Of a stretch of 64,000 nt of DNA, positions 1-12,929 are shown piece after piece (position 1 is the stretch's first letter; the number at the start of each line of letters is the position of its first letter). The notes below the pieces were generated by a model. That model made no database searches. It was not told the origin of the DNA and was given only the letters and a program-made list of their open reading frames with translations. Source of the stretch: Ceratotherium simum simum (lineage: Eukaryota; Chordata; Mammalia; Perissodactyla; Rhinocerotidae); assembly GCF_000283155.1 (NCBI RefSeq), contig NW_004454177.1:117614-181613 (forward strand), in the 5' to 3' direction. The translations under genes were made by a program, and so were the position numbers.

Positions 1-850
1 AGACATTTCTCCAAAGAAGATATACAGATGGCCAACAGACACATGAAAAGATGTTCAACATCATTAACTATCAGGGAAATGCAAATCAAAACTACAATGA
101 GATATCACTTCACGCCTGTCACAATGGCTATAATTAACAAGACAGGAAACAACAAGTGTTGGAGAGGATGTGGAGAGAAGGGAGCTTTCATATACTGCTG
201 GTGGGAGTGCAAACTGGTGCAGCCACTATGGAAAACAGTATGAAGACTCCTCAAAAAATTAAAGATAGAATTACCATATGGTCCAGCTATTCCACTGCTG
301 GGTATTTATCCAAAGAACGTGAAAACACCAATGTGTAAAGATACATACACCTCTGTGTTCATTGCAGCATTATTCACAATAGCCAAGACTTGGAAGCAAC
401 CTAAATGCCCATCAGGGGATGACTGGATAAAGATGATGTGATATATATACACTATGGAATACTACTCAGCCATAAGAAACGATGAAATCCAGCCATTCGT
501 GACAACATGGATGGATATTGAGGGTATTGTGCAAAGTGAAATAAGTCAGAGAGAGAAAGTCAAATACCATATGATCTCACTTATTAAGTAGTAGATAATA
601 ACAACAACAAACAAACACACAGAGACAGAGATTGGATTGGTAGTTACCAGAGGGGAAGGGGGGAGGGAAGAGGGTGAAAGGGATAATTTGGCACATGTGT
701 GTGGTGATGGATTGTAATTAGTATTTGGGTGGTGAACATGAAAACATGATGTAATCCATGCAGAAATAGAAGTATAAAGATGTACACCTGAAATTTATAC
801 AATGTTATAAACCAATGTTACTTCAATAAACAAAAATTTAAAAAAAAAGA
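1..850 (+). mobile_element. L1 LINE, 3' end (ORF2 C-terminus, 3' UTR, poly(A))
   Basis: Truncated by the window edge. The first 590 bases read as the degenerate C-terminal end of L1 ORF2 (a cysteine-containing stretch with CWRGCGEK near 160-180, then the WIK and YYSA blocks near 420-470). A lineage-type 3' UTR follows (GGGGAAGGGGGGAGG near 652-666; ACCTGAAATTTATACAATG near 787) with an AATAAA and an A-rich tail ending near 850. ORF2 is broken by stops and frameshifts, so this is a dead copy. It is a useful comparator for the older L1 at 7990-16595. Confidence 0.9.
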
Positions 851-2039
851 AATTTGTTTATATTTGTGATATATATATGATATATTGTGATATATATGTT
901 TTATTTGTCGACTCGATTCTATAATTCAATGTATATTCAAACATCATGTGAATTATCCTTTTTACTCTTGTTGTAATCTTACTTTTAAAAATGACCTTTT
1001 AAACTTATCAATATATTATTTTTACTGGATAATTAATTAAATTTTAAAGAAACTATAACAATTAAATTTTGAAGAAGAGTCATCTGTCCAAAATGGTCTC
1101 CAGTTAATGAGGGGATTCTCCAAGGGAGAATGGTGTTGAATGTCAATGTGGAGAGCAAAGCAGGAATGGGTTAATCCCAGCAGATGTGGAAACAGATGTA
1201 GATGACCAAAGGCCACTAGACATTGCACATATCAGAGGAGCCCAAAGGAAGGTGTATCAAAGCAAAGAAGTGGTCATTCCACCCCACCAATGTTGTAGTG
1301 TTATATAAGTCCCAGAGTTTAGAATCAAGTCTGGAGAAATGAGGGATGAGGGCAGAAAATTCAAAATTGACTGAGTTTGTAACTTGAACGTAACAACTTT
1401 GTAACTTGAATATAGCAAACGTAACTTGAATATCATTGACTTGAATGTAACTAAAATATTTTTTCCTACCATTTGGCAGAAATGGAGGTTCAAGATAAAA
1501 ATAAGCTTAGTTATGGAAAAATACAGGAAGTTACATTTTGCATATCTGAGTTTGTAGCATATGAACTATAGTTTACCCACTATATATCCTCTTAGCATGT
1601 TTGAAATCACCTTAAATTATGGCTTCCCAAAAGATATATAGTGACATCAGTTACATATGTATATCAAGATATGAATCAAGGGCCTGAGCGTATGATGGCT
1701 AGGAGTAGAATTATGGGTGGAAGATAATAGGCCTAATTATATTTAATGGACTTTAAAAATTATTTGACCAGTGTGTTATTTTACTTGCAACATTTTCAGA
1801 CCTTAAAGCATACACTTCATTTCATAGGGCTCAGCAAACCAGCTTTGGTCTGTTGCTGACTCACAGAGTCCTCTCTAGAAGGTCTCCAATGAAACCAAAT
1901 GCAGAGAGAAAGGAGAGCACAGAGAGAGAGCCTAACCAATAATTTTAGGCCTGCTGTTCCTTTTTCCTTGGGTCCTAGCAATAGAAGCAATGCTTTTAGT
2001 ATGGCTTATACCAAATGAATATAAATCTATCATATACTA

Positions 2040-2240
2040 TGCTATAAACATTTTAAATACTATAAAAATACTGTTAATAGTATAAAATAAAAATAATATA
2101 GACTATTATTATACATATATGTATATTACATATACATATATGTATGCATATATTGTATATACATGTAATATTATATATTTATAATATAGTATTTTGTTAT
2201 TAAAAATAATATGCATTATTATTATATATAATATAATATT
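2040..2240. repeat. AT-rich low-complexity tract with TATA/CATATATG palindromes
   Basis: Nearly pure A/T sequence with alternating TATACATATATGTATA blocks at about 2110-2160 that are self-complementary. No gene signal. Such tracts are unstable and often polymorphic. Confidence 0.75.
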
Positions 2241-2329
2241 AAATATTATGAATTACTGATTTTTTTTAGCTAAAGGAAAAAGAAGAAAAAAAACTGATAG
2301 CATTTTTTAAATTTTCTTAACATCTCTAT

Positions 2330-2640
2330 GCCTTGGCCTGTCACAGATTTTCCTCTGCTGGCCACCCCCATTCCCAGATTTTCAAATCTTATCAGCCAGT
2401 AAGACTCAGTTCATATGTCATGTCCTCCTTTAGGCTTACTCTGATATTCCCAGATCAAATTAACCTCTCTCATTTGAATCCACTTCATATTTTAACTATA
2501 TTATTCTTGATAGGTAATAGATATTTTGTTTCATAGTTAACTACATAAAGACCTCTGCCTGATGTATTTTTTATTCTCCATAGCACCTACCTAAGTGACT
2601 TAGTAGATTCTCAATGAATGTTTGCTAAATTAATATATCA
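2330..2640 (+). repeat. LINE L2 3' end fragment (probable)
   Basis: The pattern is that of an L2 3' end in sense orientation: a 'tcaTATGTCATGTCCTCCTT...CTTACTCTGATATTCC' block, then 'TAGCACCTACC' and a terminal 'TCAATGAATGTTTGCTAAAT'. Diverged, borders approximate. Confidence 0.55.
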
Positions 2641-4711
2641 GTTAACTAAAATAGGAGGAAATCTACTTAGGCTTCAGATCCCTGGATGGAGACCAGAATT
2701 CCCAATTTAGTATACTTGTTTCCACACACTCCTTTAGCTACATAGGCCTCTTTCCTCATTTTTAGGAGAGGTGTTTATATAAGTGATCTCTAAGGTCCCT
2801 TCCAGCTCAAAGGTCCTATTTACTAATCATGATACAAAAATTACACATAATTATGGTGCATTTAGACCAGGTTTTCTTGTGGTGCCTAGCCTAAATTTTC
2901 CTCTTTAGTTCTACTCACCATTGACTTCCAAGTGGATAGACTTAACTCTATAAATAACGAAATTGGCAGAAGACTGACGGCCGGGCTACATAAGGATATC
3001 ATTTATAAGAGGATATCCAACTTGATATTACAAATAGTGATAGACTTTCAACCATGCTCAGGCCCTGTGCTAAACCACCACAGAGCAAATAAAGATGGGA
3101 TTATCAGTAGAAGATATATGGGGAATACAGTGCCTATTCTCAGGGAATTTGCAATCTATGAAGTGGATAAGACGAGTACAAAGATAATTATAAAAACTTA
3201 TTCTAAAGCAGACAAGATCAATAGAAGATTTAAATCCTAAATTAGATACCAGTCCATTCTTTCAAGAGAAGTCACATTGGATAGCAGAGTACCTCACCTT
3301 ATTCTCACTTCTTCCGTGTTGTTTTATGTGTGCTTGGCCTCGCTGGGTCCTGTTGTCTCATCGTATATAAAACGAGACACTTGTTCTATATAATATTTGT
3401 CTCCTCCATCTCTATCCTCTTATGTCTAAAAGGACATAAGAATTTGTCTCTTTATTTTGATAGAGATGGTTTATTGAGGGCTCTCAAGGATTTTTATGAT
3501 ATTTACTTAAAAACAAAAGATTTCATTCAATTGGTATGTTACCAAAATTATTATTATTCCCATTGATTATATTGTGTGTGTGTTTCCTTGTGTGTATTTA
3601 AGGTAATTAAATAATTTTTAGGGCCCTCAAAATAATTAAAAATGTAAATTTGGATTTCAAAATTTTGGGCGGGATGACATGAAATATAATGAATCTTCAC
3701 AGCATTCACTGATGGAAAGAATCAGCAAGTGTCTGGTTAATTTAAGCCATGAGAACCGTCATGGTTAATAAATTGAGACTTCTGCATTTTCTCTTGAAAT
3801 TCACTCTGAGTCTCAAACTTCCTACCCTGGCCCCACTACTCAGTCTAGCTGTCTTGTTTTAATTCTCCTTTTTACCACGTACTGGGCAAAGCCAGCTCTC
3901 AGTACTGAAATATGATTGACAGGTTCCATTGATGCTTCTTTGAGAGTGAGATTCCACACTCAGAATATGTAGCTATTTGAAGCCTTGATATCAAAAACTC
4001 CATGTTTTTACTTTTCTGTCAAGGCTGTTTAATTACATTGTAACTGACAAGTGGCATTTTTATCACTAACTCTCACAAGAAAGGTAATGTCATAGGATCT
4101 CTCTCTTTTTTTTAATGTCGTGATTTAGGAAGAATCAGCCTCATCTTGGAAATGCTAGAAAAATTGACGTGAATGAAATTGTTCATGAGCATGTATGTGG
4201 AAAGGAGGCTGTATGTTAGTATATGTGTGAGTTATACTCATACTTAGTTTTTCCTTGGAACAATAATGGCAGAGAAAACCCAAGACCATAAACATTTTAA
4301 CAAGCCTTCTTGCACTTCCTAAGCCAATTCCCAGTCTTATTAATCCACTTTGCCCCATTACACAGCTCACAAGTGGGAATCAAAAATTAGAGAGCAAAAA
4401 GAACCAAAGTCATAATGAGCATGAGAAGCATCTCATAGGGACAAATACCATTGAGATTAATTAATTAAAAAGTTTTCTTCTCAATAATTCCCTTAGAGAA
4501 ATCTTACAGCTTGACGTCAGTGGTGAGAAAAGTTTTGTAAATGTGTTTCTTGTATGGAGCTTCCCATTACCTACTTTGAGAAACAAGGACCATTTTCTGA
4601 GTTTCAAACAATGATGTTAATAGGAATGAACATAGAAAGTACATGCTATAATCTGTAGCACAAATCATACATTGTACATGAGAGGCACTAGAGCAGAGCT
4701 GGGCTCAGAAG

Positions 4712-5140
4712 TGTTAGTTTGCTATGGCTATCATAACAAAATATCGAAAACTGGATGGCTTAAACAACAGAAATTTATTTTCTCACAGTTCTAAAGGCTA
4801 GAAGTCTAAGATCAAGGTGCCAGAGGGTTGGTTTCCACTGGAGGCCACAAGGGAAGGATTTGTTCCAGCCTCCTTCCTGGGCTTGAAAATGGCCACCCTC
4901 TTGCTGCCCCCTCATATGGTCGTGCCTCTGTATATCTCTGGTGTCTCTTTGTGTCTCCAGATGTCTTCTTCTTATAAGGGCTCCAGTCACATTGGATTAG
5001 GGTCTACCCTAACAGGCTCTTTTTAATTTAATTGCATCTGTAAAGGCCCTATCTCCAAATGCAGTCACATTCTGAGGTACTAGGGGTTAAAGATTCAACA
5101 TATGAATTTTGGAGGAACACAATACAGACCATAACAGAGA
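4712..5140 (-). mobile_element. MLT1-type solitary LTR (ERVL-MaLR), ancient
   Basis: Read on the minus strand, the sequence has the usual MLT1 LTR order: start near GTTATGGTCTGTATTG, a block about a measured gap of time-worn AT/GC sequence with 'GGGCCTTTACAG', 'CCTAATCCAATGTGACTGG' and 'CTTATAAGAAGAAGAC', then 'TGAGAAAATAAATTTCTG' and 'GTTTAAGCCATCCAG' at the 3' side (plus-strand 4740-4790). No internal retroviral region is attached, so it is a solo LTR. The identification is from remembered consensus; a RepeatMasker run would name the subfamily. Confidence 0.8.
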
Positions 5141-5149
5141 GTAAGACAA

Positions 5150-5365
5150 ACTTAGGGCTGAATGCTAGCTGGAGCATGCACTACATGTATGATTTTGAAC
5201 AAGTTGTCCAAGCTCTCAATCTCGTCTTTCTACACGATAAAATACAGACAATAACAATAAGCACTTAACTCATAGGGTTACTATGAGAATGAAATGAGGT
5301 AAAAATGCAAAGGACCTAGCACAGTGCTTATCATATGATAAGTACTCTATAAATCTCAGCTAATC
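5150..5365 (+). repeat. MIR SINE, sense
   Basis: The core and 3' end of MIR are recognisable: 'TTTTGAACAAGTTGTCCAAGC', 'CTCATAGGGTTACTATGAG', then 'GCACAGTGCTTATCATATGATAAG' and 'CTCTATAAAT'. Old and diverged. Confidence 0.7.
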
Positions 5366-5984
5366 ACAACAAAAATTTACACTTTCTTGGTATCTCAAAC
5401 TTTTCTTGATGGTAGCTTCAATTTATCCATTTCCATCTACAGTTATAATTTAATGTCTATCAGCTTTCTTTTTTAATCTAAGTCCTACTCAATCTAATAT
5501 AACCTTCAATATTGTATTTTTGCTTCTTTTGAATTGCTTCAACAAATGCTCAATTTCTAGTAGTAGTTACAAACAGCAGCAGCAGTATCATTTCTGATAT
5601 TTCTGAGAACGTTGTAACTTGTTTACATTTTTGGTCAATTTGGGAATGAGGTCTTTTTATTTGGCTTTTTTTTTCCTTTACAAATCCTTGTTTATATCTG
5701 CCTGTAATTTATTAGTTATAGCTAAAACCCAAATAGTAGTTGGGTTGAGATAAACTGTGCAATTCCAATATTAATTCCAATACCTATCACTTTTGTGGGA
5801 TCATTTATTCAAGGGTTTAGTGTTTCAATGACTTCAAATGAAGGAAAAGTAGTTGTGCAAACTATAATAGGAAACAGAGCCTCATCCAATTTTGCCTCAA
5901 TCCACAATATTACACGAATATAAATTAATGAATAAAATAAGTATTTTACAGTAAATTACATTAAAATGTTTTATTATACACAAC

Positions 5985-6180
5985 TCTGGCTAACATTTAC
6001 TATGTACTTACTATATGCATTGCACTAAGCCCTTTACATGCATAATATCATTTAATCTTCACAGGGACCCAATGAGTTACGTGCTTGTATCCTTCTCATA
6101 ATAAATTTGAAGAGATTGTGTTCAGAGAGCCTGCCTAACACTACATGACAAGTGGCCCAGTGGGAATTTAAACTTAGATT
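5985..6180 (-). repeat. MIR SINE, antisense
   Basis: The plus strand shows the reverse-complement MIR pattern: 'TACTATATGCATTGCACTAAGCCCTTTACATGC', 'ATTTAATCTTCACAGGGACCC', then the remains of the 'gaaactgaggct...gcctaac' segment. Diverged, borders approximate. Confidence 0.6.
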
Positions 6181-6223
6181 TGTTTAGTTACAAGGGCCAG
6201 GAAACTCTTAAAAACCGTTCTTA

Positions 6224-6500
6224 GGGGCCAGCCCCATGGCTTAGCGGTTAAGTGTGCATGCTCCGCTGCTGGCGGCCCAGGTTCGGATCCCGGGCACGCA
6301 CTGACACACCGCTTCTCCGGCCATGCTGAGGCCACGTCCCACATACAGCAACTAGAAGGATGTGCAGCTATGACATACAGCTAGCTACTGGGGCTTTGGG
6401 GGAAAAAAAAAAAGGAGGAGGATTGGCAATAGATGTTAGCTCAGAGCCAGTCTTCCTCAGAAAAAAAAGGAGGATTAGCATGGATGCAAAAAAAAAAAAA
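6224..6500 (+). mobile_element. ERE SINE (equine repetitive element), long form
   Basis: The tRNA-derived head (GGGGCCAGCCCCATGGCTTA, B-box-like GGTTCGGATCCC) is followed by the ERE body (ACTAGAAGGATGTGCAGC, CTGGGGCTTTGGGGG) and a tail with two GGAGGATT modules and A-runs. It is flanked by the target-site duplication GTTCTTA at 6217-6223 and 6501-6507. Confidence 0.92.
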
Positions 6501-6654
6501 GTTCTTAAATATTGTTCCCTGTCACTAATATTGTTGAAGAATTGTTTTCAAAGAAAAATCTTGCAAGCTGAACACTGCTTTTCTACTGCATTGTTTTACT
6601 TAAAGAAAATGTATTTATTAAAAAACAGAGAAGAGGGGACGGTAATATATTTAT

Positions 6655-6860
6655 GAAATCCTTATTATGTTCAAAACACAGCGTTAGGTGCTTTAAAGAA
6701 CCATCTAGGTCAATCTTCACAATTCAATGAAGTAGGTTTAAATTTCTCTATTTTGCCAACTAAAATAAAGCAATTTAAGTTAGCCAAGTAACTTGTTAAA
6801 AGTCATAAAATGCATACATGTTAAGATTAAATTCAAACTATACCTGTCTGATTCTGTTAC
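6655..6860 (-). repeat. MIR SINE, antisense (diverged)
   Basis: The order of elements fits reverse-complement MIR: 'TTATTATGTTCAAAACACAGCGTTAGGTGCTTT', 'CAATCTTCACAATTCAATGAAGTAGG', then 'AAGTTAGCCAAGTAACTTG' and 'CTGTCTGATTC'. Strongly diverged. Confidence 0.5.
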
Positions 6861-7509
6861 TTCTGTCAGCATACACTATCACTATTCTTCTCGAAGTAGA
6901 GCACGAGTCTGTTCCTAGCAGATGCCTAATAGCATCTAACAAATGTATGGACTGAAGTCCTGGCCATCAACAAAATGTCATCTAGAAGTCACATTTTCAT
7001 TTATTCATTCAACAAACGAAGAGTTGGGCACTTCCAAACTCAGTACCCATCTGTTTCTCTTTCTTTACCTCTCTGCACCTCTTCCTTCACCTCTCTGCAC
7101 CTAGTTAACTGTTATTCTTGAGAGTAACTTTGCCAATCTTATTTTCACATGGTGAATTGATGCTTTATGCCATGATATAAAATTGAAACACAAAGAAATA
7201 AGAACTTAATTATGTCTGAGATAGGGAAATTTCACACACAAAAAACGACTGTTTAGCTTGAATTTTGAAGGATGAGCAGAAGTCTTTCTAGCAGAGGAAT
7301 CACAGAAGGGCATCCCAAGAGGGAAGAATAAAATTTATAAAGGCACAAAATTGTGAATGAATCTATTTTAAACACTTTTTTGAAACCTCCTCCAACATCT
7401 GTACAGGATTAATCATTTCTGCTTTCATTTTTTATATATTTCCATTAAATATTTATAACATTTTATTTTAATCATGTGTGTATCTGTATCCATATTTAGC
7501 TATAAAGCT

Positions 7510-7708
7510 GCCTTTTTTTTTCTTTCCTGGTGAGGAAGATTGGCCTTAAGCTAACATCTGTGCCAATCATCTTTTATTTTGTATGTGGGTTGCCATCACA
7601 GCATGGCTTGATGAGTGGTGTGGGTCCATGCCAGGGATCCAAAACTGCAAATCCGGGCCACTGAAGCGGAGCGTGCTGAACTTAACCACTATGCCATCAG
7701 GCTGGCCC
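7510..7708 (-). mobile_element. ERE SINE, antisense
   Basis: Poly(T) at 7513-7521 is the inverted tail. It is followed by GAGGAAGATTGGCC, CTAACATCTGTGCCAATC and, at the far end, TTAACCACTATGCC...GGCTGGCCC, the inverted tRNA-like head. The flanks TAGCTATAAAGCT (7497-7509) and TAGCTATGGAGCT (7709-7721) look like a 13-bp duplication with two changes. Older than the copy at 17888. Confidence 0.88.
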
Positions 7709-7989
7709 TAGCTATGGAGCTTCTTAGGAATAGGACTTACAGAACTTTGTAACTCCAATGCTTAGCATAGTATGTACTAAATAAATACATGTTTATTGAA
7801 GAACAAGTCAATAAATGAATTAAAAAAAGCAAAGTGGTACCTTTAGAGAATGGCAAGGACAATTTTGCTAGATAGTAGAGTGTGTATGAGAGAGATGTGT
7901 GTGTTGTTGGGTGATCATATGGCTTTGAGGAGACTAAAAATGTAGGTTGGGTCTGATTGCTAATTCCACGGATACTATACTAAGTTATT

Positions 7990-8400
7990 CAGTTATTTTA
8001 TTTTATTTTTTTGTTAATCACCGTTCTTTTTTTACTAAAATATTATTGACATACAGTATTATATTAGTTTCAGGTGTACAATACAGTGATTTGACATTTG
8101 TATACATCATGAAATGGTCACTACAATAAGTCTAGTTACCATCTGTTACCTTATAAAGTTAATACAATATTGTTGACTATATTCCCCATGCTGTACTTTA
8201 CATCCCCATGATTTATTTACATTATAACTGGAAGTTTGTACTTCTTAATCCCCTTCACTCATATGACCTCCCTCTAACCCATTCCTCTGGCAACCACCAA
8301 GCTGTTCTCTGTACCTATGTGTCTGGGTTCTGCTTTTTTTGTTTTGTTTGTGTGTTTTGTTTTTTAGGTTCCACATATAAATGAAATTAAGCAGTATTTG
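7990..8400 (-). mobile_element. Older L1, 3' segment (3' UTR), antisense; half of a 5'-inverted insertion
   Basis: On the minus strand this is an L1 3' UTR: it begins CAAATACTGCTTAATTTCAT and 'TATATGTGGAACCTAAAAAAC', runs through the 'CTGTATTGTACACCTGAAAC' segment and ends in an A-rich tail (plus-strand T-rich 7996-8035). It is bounded on the left by CAGTTATTTTA (7990-8000), repeated at 16585-16595. Its partner is the plus-oriented ORF2 fragment at 15392-16584; the pair is one old insertion split by the L1 at 8401-15381. Confidence 0.8.
8391..8400. repeat. Target-site duplication of the inner L1, left copy
   Basis: GCAGTATTTG at 8391-8400 directly precedes the inverted poly(A) tail of the L1 at 8401-15381 and recurs at 15382-15391 just beyond its 5' end. 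Confidence 0.8.
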
Positions 8401-8649
8401 TTTCTTTTTCTTTTTTTTTATTGTGGTAACATTGGTTTATAACATTACATAAACTTCAGATATACATCATTATATTTCGATTTCCGTGTAGACTACATTA
8501 TGTTCACCACCCGAGGACTAATTACAATCCATCATCACACACATGTGTCTAATCATCCCTTTCACCCTCCTCTCTCCCCGCTTCCCCTCTGGTAACCACC
8601 AATCCAACCTCTGTCTCTATGTGATTGTTTGTTGTTGTTTTTATCTTCT

Positions 8650-11600
8650 ACTTATGGGGGAGATCATACCGTATTTGACTTTCTCCCTCTGACTTATTTC
8701 ACTTAGCATAACGTCCTCAAGGTCCATCCATGTTGTCACAAATGGCTGGATTTCATCATTTATTATGGCTGAGTAGTATTCCATTGTCTATATATACCAC
8801 ATCTTCTTTATCCATTCAGCCCTTGATGGGCACTTAGGTTGCTTCCAAGTCTTGGCTATTGCGAATAATGCTGCAATGAACATAAGGGTGCATATATCTT
8901 TACACATTCATGTTTTCATGTTCTTTGGATAAATACCCAGCTGGATTGTATGGTAGTTCCATTATTAATTTTTTGAGGATTCTCCATACTGTTTTGCATA
9001 GTGGCTGAACCAGTTTGTACTCCCAATAACAGTGTATGAGAGTTCTCTTCTCTCCACAACCTCTCCAACACTTGTTTCCTGTCTTAATTACAGCCATTCT
9101 GATGGGTGTGAGGTGATATCTCATTGTAGTTTTGGTTTGCATTTCCCTGATAGTTAATGATGTTGAACATTTTTCCATGTGCCTCTTGGCCATCTGTATA
9201 TCTTCTTTGGAGAACTATCTATTCAGATCTTTTACCCATTTTTTAACTGGGTTGTTAGTTTTTTGGTTGTTGAGATGTATGTGTTCTTTATATATTTTGG
9301 ATACTAACCCCTTATCAGATTTACAGTTTGCAAATTTCTTCTCCCAATTGTTAGGTTGTCTTTTCATTTCGTTGATGGTTTCCTTTGCTGTGAAGAAGCT
9401 CTTTAATTTGATGTAGTCCCATTTGTTTATTTTTTCTATTGTTTCCCTTGCCCAGTCAGACATGGTACTTGAAAATATGCTACTAAGACTGATGTCTAAG
9501 AGCATACTGCCTATGTTTTCCTCTAAAAGTTTCATGGTTTCAGGCCTTACATTCAAGTCTTTAATCCATTTTGAGTTAATTTTTGTGTATGGTGTAAGAT
9601 AATGGTCTACTTTCATTTTTTTGCGTGTGGCTCTCCAGTTTTCCCAACACCTTTTATTGAAGAGACTTTCCTTTCTCCATTGTATGTTCTTGGCTCCCTT
9701 GTCAAAAATTAGCTGTCCATAGATGTGTGAGTTTATTTCTGGGGTCTTGATTACATTTCATTGATCTGTGTCTCTGTTTTGGAGCCAGTACCATGCTGTT
9801 TTTGTTACTGTAGATTTATAGTATAGTTTGAAGACAGGGAATGTGATACCTCCAGGTTGGTTCTTTTTTCTCAGGATTCTTTTGGCTATTCGAGATCTTT
9901 TGTTGTTCCATATAAATTTTAGGATTCTTTGTTCTATTTCTGTGAAAAATGTCATTGGAACTTTAATAGGGATTGCATTGAATCTGTAGATTGCTTTAGG
10001 AAGTATGGACATTTTTAACTATGTTAATTCATCCAATCCAAGAGCATGGAATATCTTTCAATTTCTTTGTGTCTTCTTCAATTTCTTTCCACAACGTTTT
10101 ATAGTTTTCAGTTTATAGTGTACAGATATTTCATCTCTTTGCATAAGTTTACTTCCAGGTCCTTTTTGTTGCAATTGTAAATAGGATTATCTTCTTAATT
10201 TCTTTTTCTGCTACTTCATTATTAGCGTATAGAAACGCAACTGATTTTTGTATGTTGATTTTGTATTCTAAAGCTTTAGTGTATTCATTTATTATTTCTA
10301 AAAGTTCTTTGGTGGATTCTTTAGGGTTTTCTATACATAAAATCATGTCATCTGAAAATAGTAACAGTTTCACTTCTTTTCTAATTTGTACTCCTTTAAT
10401 TTCTTTTTCTTGCCTGATTGCTCTGGCTAGTATTTCCAATACTATGTCAAATAAGAGTGGTCAAAGTGGGCATCCTTGTCTGTTTCCTCTTCTTAGAGGG
10501 ACATCTTTCCCTTTTTCGCCAGTGAGAATGATAGCTGTGGATTTGTCACATATGTCCTTTATTATATTGAGGTACTTTCCTTCTATACCAACTTTACTCC
10601 GAGTTTTTATCATACATGGATGTTGTATCTTGTCAAATGCTTTCTCTGCATCCATTGAGATGATCATGTGATTTTTATTCTTCATTTTGTTTGTATCGTG
10701 TATGACGTTGACTGATTTGCAGATGTTGAACCATCCTTGCATCCCAGGGAATAAGTCCCACTTGACCACAGTATATGATTTTTTTAATGCATTGCTATAT
10801 TCAATTTGCTAGTATTTTGTGGAGGATTTTTGCATCTGTGTACATCAGTGATATTGGCCTGTAATTTTCTTTTTTTGTGTTGTCCTTGTCTTGTGTTGGT
10901 ATTAGGGTAATGTTGGCTTCATAGAATGAGTTAGGAATCTTCCCCTCCTCTTCAATTTTTTGGAAGAGTTTGAGAAACATAGGTATTAAGTCTTCTTTGA
11001 ATGTTTGGTAGAATTGACCAGGGAAGCCGTCCGGTCCTAGACTTTATTTTTGGGGAGGTTTTTGATTATTGTTTCAATTTCTTTACTGGTGATTGGTCTA
11101 TTCAAATTCCCTATTTCTTCTTGATCTAGTTTCAGAAGGTTGTATGATTCTAAGAATTTATCCATTTCTTCTAGATTATCCCATTTGTTGGCATATAGCT
11201 CTTTAGTATTCTTATAATCTCTTGTATTTCTGAGGTGTCCATTGTAATTTGTCCTCTTTCATTTCTGATTTTATTTATTTGAGCCTTTTCTCTTTTTTTC
11301 AAGGTGAGTCTAGCTAAAGTTTTGTCAATTTCGTTTATCTTTTCAAAAAACCAGCTCTTGGTTTCATTGATTTTTTGCTATTTTTTTAGTCTCCATTTCA
11401 TTTATTTCTGCTCTGATTTCCTTCCTTCTACTGGTTTTCAGCTTTGTTTGTTCTTCTCTTTCCAGTTCCTTTAGGTGCACTGTTAGATTGTTTATTTGAG
11501 ATTTTTCTTGTTTGTTGAGCTATGCCTGTATTGCTATAAACTTCCCTCTTAGAACCACATTGTCTGTATCCCATCAATTTTGACATGTTTTATTTTCATT

Positions 11601-12430
11601 TACATTGGTCTCCAGGTATTTTTTTGATTTCTCCATTGACCCAATCATTGGTCAGTAGCATTTTGTTTAATCTCCACATATTTGTGGCTTTTCTGATTTT
11701 CATCCTATAGTTGACTTCTAGTTTCATAACATTGTAGTCAGAAAATATGCTTGGTATTATTTTAATCTCCTTAAATTTGTTGAGACTTGTTTTGTGGCCT
11801 AATATGTGATCAATCCTGGAGAATGTTCCAAGTGCGTTTGAAAGGAAGGAATGCATATTCTGTGGTTTTTGGGTGGAATGTTCTGTATGTATCTGCTACT
11901 AAGTCCATCTGGTCTAATGTGTCATTTAAGGCCAGTGTTTCCTTACTGATCTTCTGTTCGGATGATCTATCTGTTGGTGTAATGGCGTGTTAAAGCCCCC
12001 TACTATTATTGTGTTACTGTCTACTTCTTCTTTTATGTCTGTTAATAGTTGCTTTATATATTTCGGTGCTCTTATGTTGGGTGCCTAGATATTTACAAAA
12101 GTTATATCTTCTTGTTGGATTGTTCCCTTTATCATTATGTAGTGCACTTCTTTGTCTCTTACTATAGTTTTGTTTTTAAGTCTATTTTGTCTGATGTAAG
12201 TATTGCTACCCCAGCTTTTTTTTCTTTGTCAATTGCATGGCATATCTTTTTTCATCCCATCACTTTCAGTTTGTGAGTGTCTTTAGGTCTAAAGTGTGTC
12301 TCTTGTATACAGCATATATATAGGTCTTGTTTTTTTATCCAGTCAGCCACCTGATGCCTTTTGATAGGAGCATTTAGTTCATTGACATTTAAAGTTGCTA
12401 TTCATAAGTATGTACTTATTGCCATTTTGA
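8650..12430 (-). pseudogene. L1 ORF2 (endonuclease/reverse transcriptase), disrupted
   Basis: Reading the minus strand downward from 12430: an endonuclease-like start (NVNELNAPIKRHQ followed by QDLYICCIQETHF near 12.3 kb); an SDY segment near 11.75 kb (11596-11856); the RT core ([14 protein letters not shown] block near 10.63 kb; [14 protein letters not shown] near 10.35 kb, corresponding to the FADD catalytic box but here FSDD); and the C-terminal block near 9.05-9.19 kb with a CWRGCGEK motif. The longest intact pieces are only 84-133 codons (9215-9616, 9758-10012, 10149-10439, 10461-10769), so frameshifts and stops separate all domains. Confidence 0.85.
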
Positions 12431-12929
12431 TACATTTTTTTCTGGGATTTTTAGTAGTTCTTCTCTGTTCCTTTCTTCCTTTCTTGCGTTATCCCCTTGT
12501 GGTTTGATGACTTTCTTTGGTATTATGTTTGAGTTCCTTTCTCTTAGTTTTTTGTGTATTTATTTTAGGTTTCTAGTTTATGATTACCATGAGGTTCATA
12601 TGTAATAACCTACGTATATAGTAATCTATGTTAAGTTAATGGTCTCTTTACTTTGACTTCTTTTTAAAAGCTCTACCTTTTTACTCCTCTCCTCCCACAT
12701 TTTATGTTTTTGATATCATATCTAACCTCTTTTTTTGTGTGTGTGTATCTGTTAACATCATATCATTGAAATAGGTAATTTTAGTACTTTTGTCTTTTGA
12801 CCTTCATATTATCTTCATAGGTGGTTGAACTGCTACCTTTACTGTATTTTTGCCTTTACCAGTGATTTATTGCTTTCTTTTTTTTAATAATTTTCTTATT
12901 CCTATTTGCGGTCTTCTCTTTCCCACTTA

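Larger units (their letters stand above)
851..4711. other. Intergenic, AT-rich, no gene seen
   Basis: I see no gene here. It starts with an AT-dinucleotide patch (about 865-900), contains a strong AT palindromic tract (2040-2240) and an L2-like stretch (2330-2640). Open frames up to 102 codons, such as 2932-3240, have no recognisable motif, splice context or codon bias. The 3050-3190 part resembles ancient interspersed-repeat sequence rather than coding DNA. Confidence 0.6.

Noticed and set aside
2932..3240. Open frame of 102 codons
   Set aside because: No motif, codon bias or splice context; part resembles ancient repeat sequence.
6224..6300. tRNA-like sequence with A and B boxes
   Set aside because: It is the head of an ERE SINE, with target-site duplication and SINE body, and not a tRNA gene. 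The same holds for the other ten copies.
9132..9416. Plus-strand open frame of 94 codons with hydrophobic, membrane-like sequence
   Set aside because: It is the antisense of L1 ORF2; the hydrophobicity comes from reverse-complemented A-rich coding sequence.
10252..10671. Plus-strand open frame of 139 codons, the longest in the L1 region
   Set aside because: Antisense to the L1 reverse transcriptase core.
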